NCBI GenBank assembly: GCA_900175165.2
Contig: FWWN02000668.1
Span: forward strand, 222,423 to 286,422
DNA length: 64,000 bases
Reading direction: 5' to 3'
From: Rhizomucor pusillus
Lineage: Eukaryota; Mucoromycota; Mucoromycetes; Mucorales; Lichtheimiaceae
The notes below the pieces were generated by a model. The model was not told the DNA's origin and did no database searches. It worked only from the letters and a program-made list of their open reading frames with translations. The number at the start of each line of letters is the position of its first letter. The stretch's first letter is position 1. The translations under genes were made by a program, and so were the position numbers. Below are positions 59,064 to 64,000 of this stretch, piece after piece.

Positions 59064-61004
59064 TTATTTAACGTGCCAATTGGCAGCGTCGTTTACAGCG
59101 CCTGTGTAAGTAGGCGGAGATGTTGACCTGAAAGACTGTCTTTTGGATGTTACAGGTTTAACGAGCCATTGGCTCGGTCGATCAGATAATGGAGTTTCCA
59201 AAGGTGCTCTGAGTCGTTTAACAACCCGTTCGTGCTGGAAGATTTCGTTTGATTGCTCGGAATCTTCTCTTCGACGTTTTCTAGAGTCAATTTGCTTTAC
59301 AAACATTTCGCTTCCACTGTCCGATGAGTCTGATCCTTCGCTTCCGCTATTCGATGAATTTGATAGCTGCTTCATCAATACATCCAGCTTTTGTTGTGAT
59401 TTCTTCTGACTTTCTGTGGGCTTTGTCTCCATCTTCTCTTCCTGTGAACTTGATCGCTTATTTTCAGGTGGCTCCTGGCTTGGTGGTATCTTGCTTCCAT
59501 TCTTCTGTGACTTTTCTTGATGTTCCGGTATCTTCTTCTCATTTCCTTCATCTCCTTTTCCTGATTCTTTGTCTTGCTTCACTGATGCTTTATCGTTGAA
59601 TAATTCGGTAACTTCTTTGGTATAAATGAGGACGTATGCATTTTGATTTAAGGCTTCCTTCTCGGAACATCTCCTAACCTAGAAGGTCCAATATCAACAC
59701 GGTATTCATACGAGCGTAAAGCTATAATATAAAGTATACTCACTGTTGCATCATTCATTTCGTACCATCGACTGTCGGAGCCCTTTGTGTATGCGTAGTA
59801 ATGGCCGAAATCGCAGCTATATCCATCATGTACTACCACACTGTGGAGATGGTATTTGGTTCCAAATTTGAGCTGTCGTTCTTTGTCTTCCGGGCTTAGG
59901 AAAGGTGCCATGTCGAGCGTCTCGGGATATTCTACTTTGTGGCCTAGTTTCTTTGCGTCACCGGTGTAACGGTTAAAACCAAATCTTTTGAGGTGTACGA
60001 TCAAGGAGTTTGGCAGCTTTGAAATCATCATTTGCTTCCCGGCATCGACTGGGCGCTTGCACTTCGAGCAGCTGTAGCCTGAAATCTTTTCCATCGCAGT
60101 GTACCTCTTGAAGGCTGAATGCAAATTGCTGATTCTTTCAATATCTACGCTAAAGTCGAGTTGGGTTTGGAAGGTGTTGGATTTTGCGTTGCATTTCATG
60201 CATTTGACTTGCGATCGGACTTGATTTCCAAAAACAGTGTGCACCAAGGTAGACTCCTTTACTTTAGGTGGAATCTTCTTTTCATCGCTTTCATGTTCGT
60301 TAGCATAAAAAGTCTCGCAATGGTCTACCAATTTTCACTTACCCAAGTCCATAGAGTGCGGCTTTCTGGAAGTTATTGAGCAGGCACATTAACAGTTCAT
60401 GAGAGTCTTCCTGGCGACCAAGTTTAAAATCGGGAGACAATGCTAAATGGAGGTAAAATTCCCACTTTAATCGACAGTTCAATCCCTTCATATACTCTTT
60501 CTTACCTGGGAGTCGTGATGTAAAACCTCTTGGTGCGATAGATCGACCACGAAGACCGGACATGCCGGGAGAGAACACTCGATGAATATGTGACTCGAAG
60601 GCGCACATTGCACAGAAGTTTTGATTTTGGCCTATTCCTGACCGTTAGTACGGGTTATTTTTTGCCATTTTCTGGATCAGAAAAAAAAAATTACATTTAG
60701 CACTGTGTTTGCTCTCCAGCACAGCTTGGGCCAGCGGTGGAGTGTATGACAGACATTGCAACATTGCATTCAGGAAGCAAGTGTTGCCGCAATTAACTAA
60801 ACCAGGACCAATTTCGTTGGCAAATGCCCACTGTAGCTTGAGATTCTTGCGATCGTAAACGGGTTTGAATACAGTGCGGGAAGCATTGGAGACACCTTGT
60901 TCAGGCGCAACAGCGTTCTTGCGCTTCCAGAACCAGTTGCGGTTGTTCTTCTTGTGCTTGTTGTGGCCGCTGCGGGCGCGGTTTCGCTTATGGTTTTTGT
61001 TCAT
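59064..61004 (-). CDS. Ubiquitin-specific protease of the USP36/USP42 type, 5 exons
   Basis: A deubiquitinase (cysteine protease) of 564 aa. Exons: 60695-61004, 60506-60631, 60343-60442, 59744-60287 and 59064-59678. The basic N-terminus (NKNHKRNRARSGHNKHKKNN) suggests a nucleolar location. The Cys box is GPGLVNCGNTCFLNAMLQCL; QEDSHELLMCLL follows; CMKC and CSKC form the zinc site; the His box is YSCDFGHYYAYTKG with RWYEMND. The domain is joined across introns to NAYVLIYTK, the usual end. The C-terminal 170 residues are Ser/Glu/Lys-rich with SGSEGSDSSDSGSEM and a basic block (SRKRRRED). The combination is closest to USP36-group enzymes, including yeast Ubp10. The intron after exon 3 contains a GCTAAC branch site. 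In-frame upstream sequence to 61151 is open but lacks family sequence, so 61004 is taken as the start. Confidence 0.9.
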
Positions 61005-62039
61005 GGCAGAAGAACAGCTCGCGATCGAGAAAGAGAGAGGAGGAGTTGACAGGAAAAAAAAAGTCCAAACAAATGCGTCGGATTCCCAAAGTGGAAGGTA
61101 CCAAGTTACTGTGCCGACAGTGCGTTGCGCTTGCTGGTTGTAGGTTCGCATGTGTAAAGTAGCTTACCTCGCAATAAACAAAGAATTATCATAGTTTATA
61201 GCATCGTCACGATTATACACGTCGAAATTTTCTCTTTAACTAGTAAATCGTTCCACAGAAGCTGGGGATTTTTACCATACCGAGCAAGTAGTAAGAAGAA
61301 ACTTATGGCAAAGTCTTCTCGCACGTGGCAGTATTCAGGACTTTCTCTAATGCTATTATTGCTGGCATTTAGCATGTCACGTATCAAAAAGCGTCCCTAG
61401 ATGCATAAACCAGACGATCGATTTGCCAAAAAGTCTGTATAAATAGGTCTTGACCAGACGCTCTGTGAATCCTTGAACATGCCTATAGAATGTTTCATAC
61501 CATTGCCATTGCATTTTTCCATTCTGCGAAGATCGCTAGAAAACAGGAGTGATGCTTGGGAAAGAGCCGGATGGATAGCATGAACTAGCACGGATGGAAC
61601 TTCTTTGCCCAAGAGGAAATGCTACACCTTCAACATTTGACGGCTATTTATTAACTGTGATTTGATTCTACCCGTGTTACTAATGTAATCCACTGCACTC
61701 ACATAGGTACGGCACTTATATGATCTGATAATAATCAATGCAGCTTGAAACTTGACGGATTATTCTTTAATTCCAAAGCAGGCGAAGGAAAAGGAAATAC
61801 GTTTGACGTGAAGTCATCATACAAGGAATGGCGGGGAGGCCTGGCTCTTAACGGTTACAGTAAAGCGTAGCTCAATATATTGAGTGACACAGTGGATTGG
61901 TGAACTTGGCATTGCCCAACATGTGTTCCCAGCCATGCCATTAAAGGGGGGCGCAAACCTCGTGGCAATTTCGCTCCCGCACTCATTTCGCATATCGTTT
62001 CCTCGAAAACCCTCTTCTCACGAACCAAACTGCCTCGTA
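61005..62039. other. Divergent intergenic region
   Basis: This holds the promoters of the deubiquitinase and the SH3 adaptor. Several weak frames are present, none supported. A hexamer-rich T/C block precedes 62040. Confidence 0.45.
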
Positions 62040-64000
62040 ATGTCAGGTACAACCTGCCACTGTCTCTTTGTTTCCTGTCGATGAGATGCTCACAAACATT
62101 TTCAGGCGACACGATAGTCATTGCTCATCATCCCTACGAGCCACAGCGCGAAGATGAATTGCAGCTTGCCAAGGGCGACAGGGTCATTGTGACAGACAGC
62201 TCCGATCCTGACTGGTGGGTTGGCAAGAAAGAGGACGGTACCTCTGGTTATTTCCCTAGCAATGCAAGTATTACCTCTCTTGTTGTCATTATCTTGGCAT
62301 AATCGTCTGACTTGGTGGCCAGTTTGTAGAACCTGCACAGTCTGAGGAGAAGACAGCTGAAGCAGAAGAGACCAACCAGGAACATGATCCAGAAGCGGCT
62401 CCGCGTAAGTATGAGATTCTTACACTTTGTGTTGAAAAGCTCGACTGACGTTGAGGATAGCAAAACCCATCGGCATGGCTCGTGTCATGGAAGATTATGC
62501 TATGCAAGGCCCCGACGAATTGACATTACACAGAGGAGGAATCGTGACTTTGTATGAGCGCTTCGATGATGGATGGCTCAAAGGCGAGATCAATGGAAAA
62601 GTTGGTCGATTTCCTGCTGAGGTTGGTATATAGTCTCCGGTAAGAGAGTTAAGGCGATAACTTATGAATCTATATATAGTTCGTAGAAGATATCGATATG
62701 CCCGGTCGACCAGATCTAGGCTTACAATCAGTTGAAGCATCGAAGAACAAAGAAGACGTTGCCGAAAATGCTGAACGTGAGTGTACGCTGCTAATTTTGA
62801 ATAATAACACTGATGCTAACCATTCTTTAGCGAGCAAGCCCGCCTTTAAACTGGCTGCTTATGGTGTGAAACAGGGTGGAATTGGCAGTGTCTTGGCTGG
62901 AGGATTTCCTGTCTTGAAAAAGACGGGTGGTATCAAGAAGACTGAAGAGGAGCAGGTATGTCGACCAAGACTTTGCACTAAGACTGGACTCGCTAAGAAA
63001 CATGTACCCAAAGCCAAAGCCTGCAAACGAGTTGTCACAAGCTGCTGAAAAGCAGCCTGAAGCTGCACCGACTATGCCTTCTGAGAAACAGCCAAAGGCA
63101 GAAACGGAGCCTACAAAATACAGTAAGTTTCGGGTTATTATATGTGAGTAACTCGATCATCCTTATCAATAAATGCTGCATAGTTGCCAAGGCTATCGTC
63201 CTTCATCCATATGACGCAGAAAATGAAGGTAGGCAATATAGGGACTTACACTCTCCTAATCTAACTCGTTATTACTAGACGAATTGAACCTTTTGAGAGG
63301 AGAATACGTTAATGTCATCGACAAGAATGTCGATGAAGGCTGGTGGAAAGGTACAACGGAGCGAGGTCAGACCGGTGTATTCCCTAGCAACTTTGTGAAA
63401 GAAGTGGAAGAAGAAACGATTGCCTCGCCCCCACCTGTTCGATCACGAAAATCGATCGCATCGACCGGTTCTCAACAGTCGTTCAGCTCGACCTCTGCAT
63501 CGCGAGTATCTACTGGCATAAGTCAACGTGCTCCTCCTCTACCTGATAAATCGTCTCGCCCTACATCGATGGCTACTTCAAGCCGCCCTGGTTCTGTTCA
63601 TGACCAAACCATCTCACCATCCAACGAAATTCCTCCTCCAGTTCCCGAAATCCCCCAAGCTCCCCGCACGACATCTGAAGTTGGCGAACGCCCGCCTCCT
63701 CTTCCAGAAACTCGCCCACCACCAGTACCAGAGCCATCTACTCGTCCAAAGTCTTTGCATGAGAAGGAGCCAGCAGAAGAGGTTCCCTCTGCTGTGTCTA
63801 ACGAGACTACTACGAAGGAGGCCGTTGCAACAAAAGAAGAATCAGTGCAGTTTCCTCAAGAACCTTTGGATAATGAGTCTACTGCTGTAAGTGATGGTCG
63901 AGGATACTGATTTATTTAATGATTTCTGATCTTGTGAATGTAGACGGCTGTTGCTACAGGTACATGCGACGTCTCCATCGGAACGGAGTTACTTACGAAA
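62040..64000 (+). CDS. Multi-SH3 adaptor (CD2AP/CIN85-like), 10 exons seen, truncated by window end
   Basis: An adaptor with three SH3 domains and a proline-rich tail, likely at actin or endocytic sites. Exons seen: 62040-62046 (7 nt), 62106-62263, 62323-62404, 62461-62621, 62680-62776, 62831-62955, 63014-63122, 63184-63228, 63279-63886 and 63944-about 63959. The first exon encodes just M-S and one base. SH3-1 reads VIAHHPYEPQREDELQLAKG, DWWVG, GYFPSN-FVE; SH3-2 reads ARVMEDYAMQGPDELTLHRG, WLKGEI, GRFPAE-FVE; SH3-3 reads AIVLHPYDAENEDELNLLRG, GWWKGT, GVFPSNFVKE. The tail contains repeated PPP/PPLPxxR motifs, themselves SH3 ligands. Intron 2 is GC-AG. The last part of the gene is outside the window. 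The order of three SH3 domains then a Pro-rich tail matches CIN85/CD2AP, but orthology is inferred. Confidence 0.85.
62264..62322 (+). other. GC-AG intron in the SH3 adaptor gene
   Basis: A 59-nt phase-0 intron with donor GCAAGT and acceptor GGCCAG. It joins GYFPSN to FVEPAQ, the invariant end of an SH3 domain. The GT within the donor would leave the SH3 fold broken, with a stop soon after. Confidence 0.85.

Overview
The window is nuclear DNA of an early-diverging filamentous fungus, most likely Mucoromycota and plausibly Mucorales. Genes are dense, small and on both strands, with many introns of about 50-95 nt, most with GTAAGT-like donors and, in places, CTAAC-like branch points. The gene set mixes general fungal genes (SPT3, KRE33, FZO1, HTS1, acetyl-CoA synthetase) with genes that yeasts lack or have reduced, such as a CARM1-type arginine methyltransferase, a TPX2-like protein and a tandem-SH3 RhoGEF. 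The genus is not determinable here. I joined exons by hand, using reading-frame phase at each junction and family knowledge; no alignment program or transcript data were used.

Layout. 1-5.8 kb: an MFS sugar transporter (+) converges on SPT3 (-), followed by an apparently empty 1.2 kb. 5.8-16.1 kb: three co-oriented genes, namely an SH3-SH3-DH-PH exchange factor, cytosolic acetyl-CoA synthetase and the RNA cytidine acetyltransferase KRE33/NAT10. 16.2-19.3 kb: a small probable mitochondrial membrane protein whose stop lies 33 nt from the KRE33 stop, an AP180/CALM clathrin adaptor, and a divergent small membrane ORF. 19.3-22 kb: gene-poor, with an unrecognised coding-like stretch. 22-29.3 kb: a CLIP-170-type CAP-Gly protein, an ADF/coactosin-PH protein and a His/Asp-tract protein. 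29.3-37.2 kb: on the minus strand, a poly-His/Gln C2H2 protein, a short-tailed class II myosin and an EamA-family transporter. 37.6-41 kb: TPX2-like and CARM1 genes. 41-44.6 kb: gene-poor. 44.7-48.4 kb: a repeat-rich mucin-like secreted protein. 49.9-57.1 kb: a SLY41-type transporter, mitofusin FZO1, a small coiled-coil protein and histidyl-tRNA synthetase. 59-64 kb: a USP-family deubiquitinase and a multi-SH3 adaptor that runs off the window end.

Many products act on actin, microtubules or clathrin coats: RhoGEF, AP180 with four NPF motifs, CLIP-170, coactosin-PH, myosin II, TPX2-like and SH3 adaptor. They do not form an operon-like unit, and the clustering may be chance. The strongest unusual signals are four GC-AG introns with the same GCAAGT donor, in four genes; the very short tail of the myosin II; the small unannotated-type mitochondrial gene beside KRE33; the mucin-like gene whose signal exon does not join in frame; and the orphan coding-like stretch near 20.3-21.2 kb.
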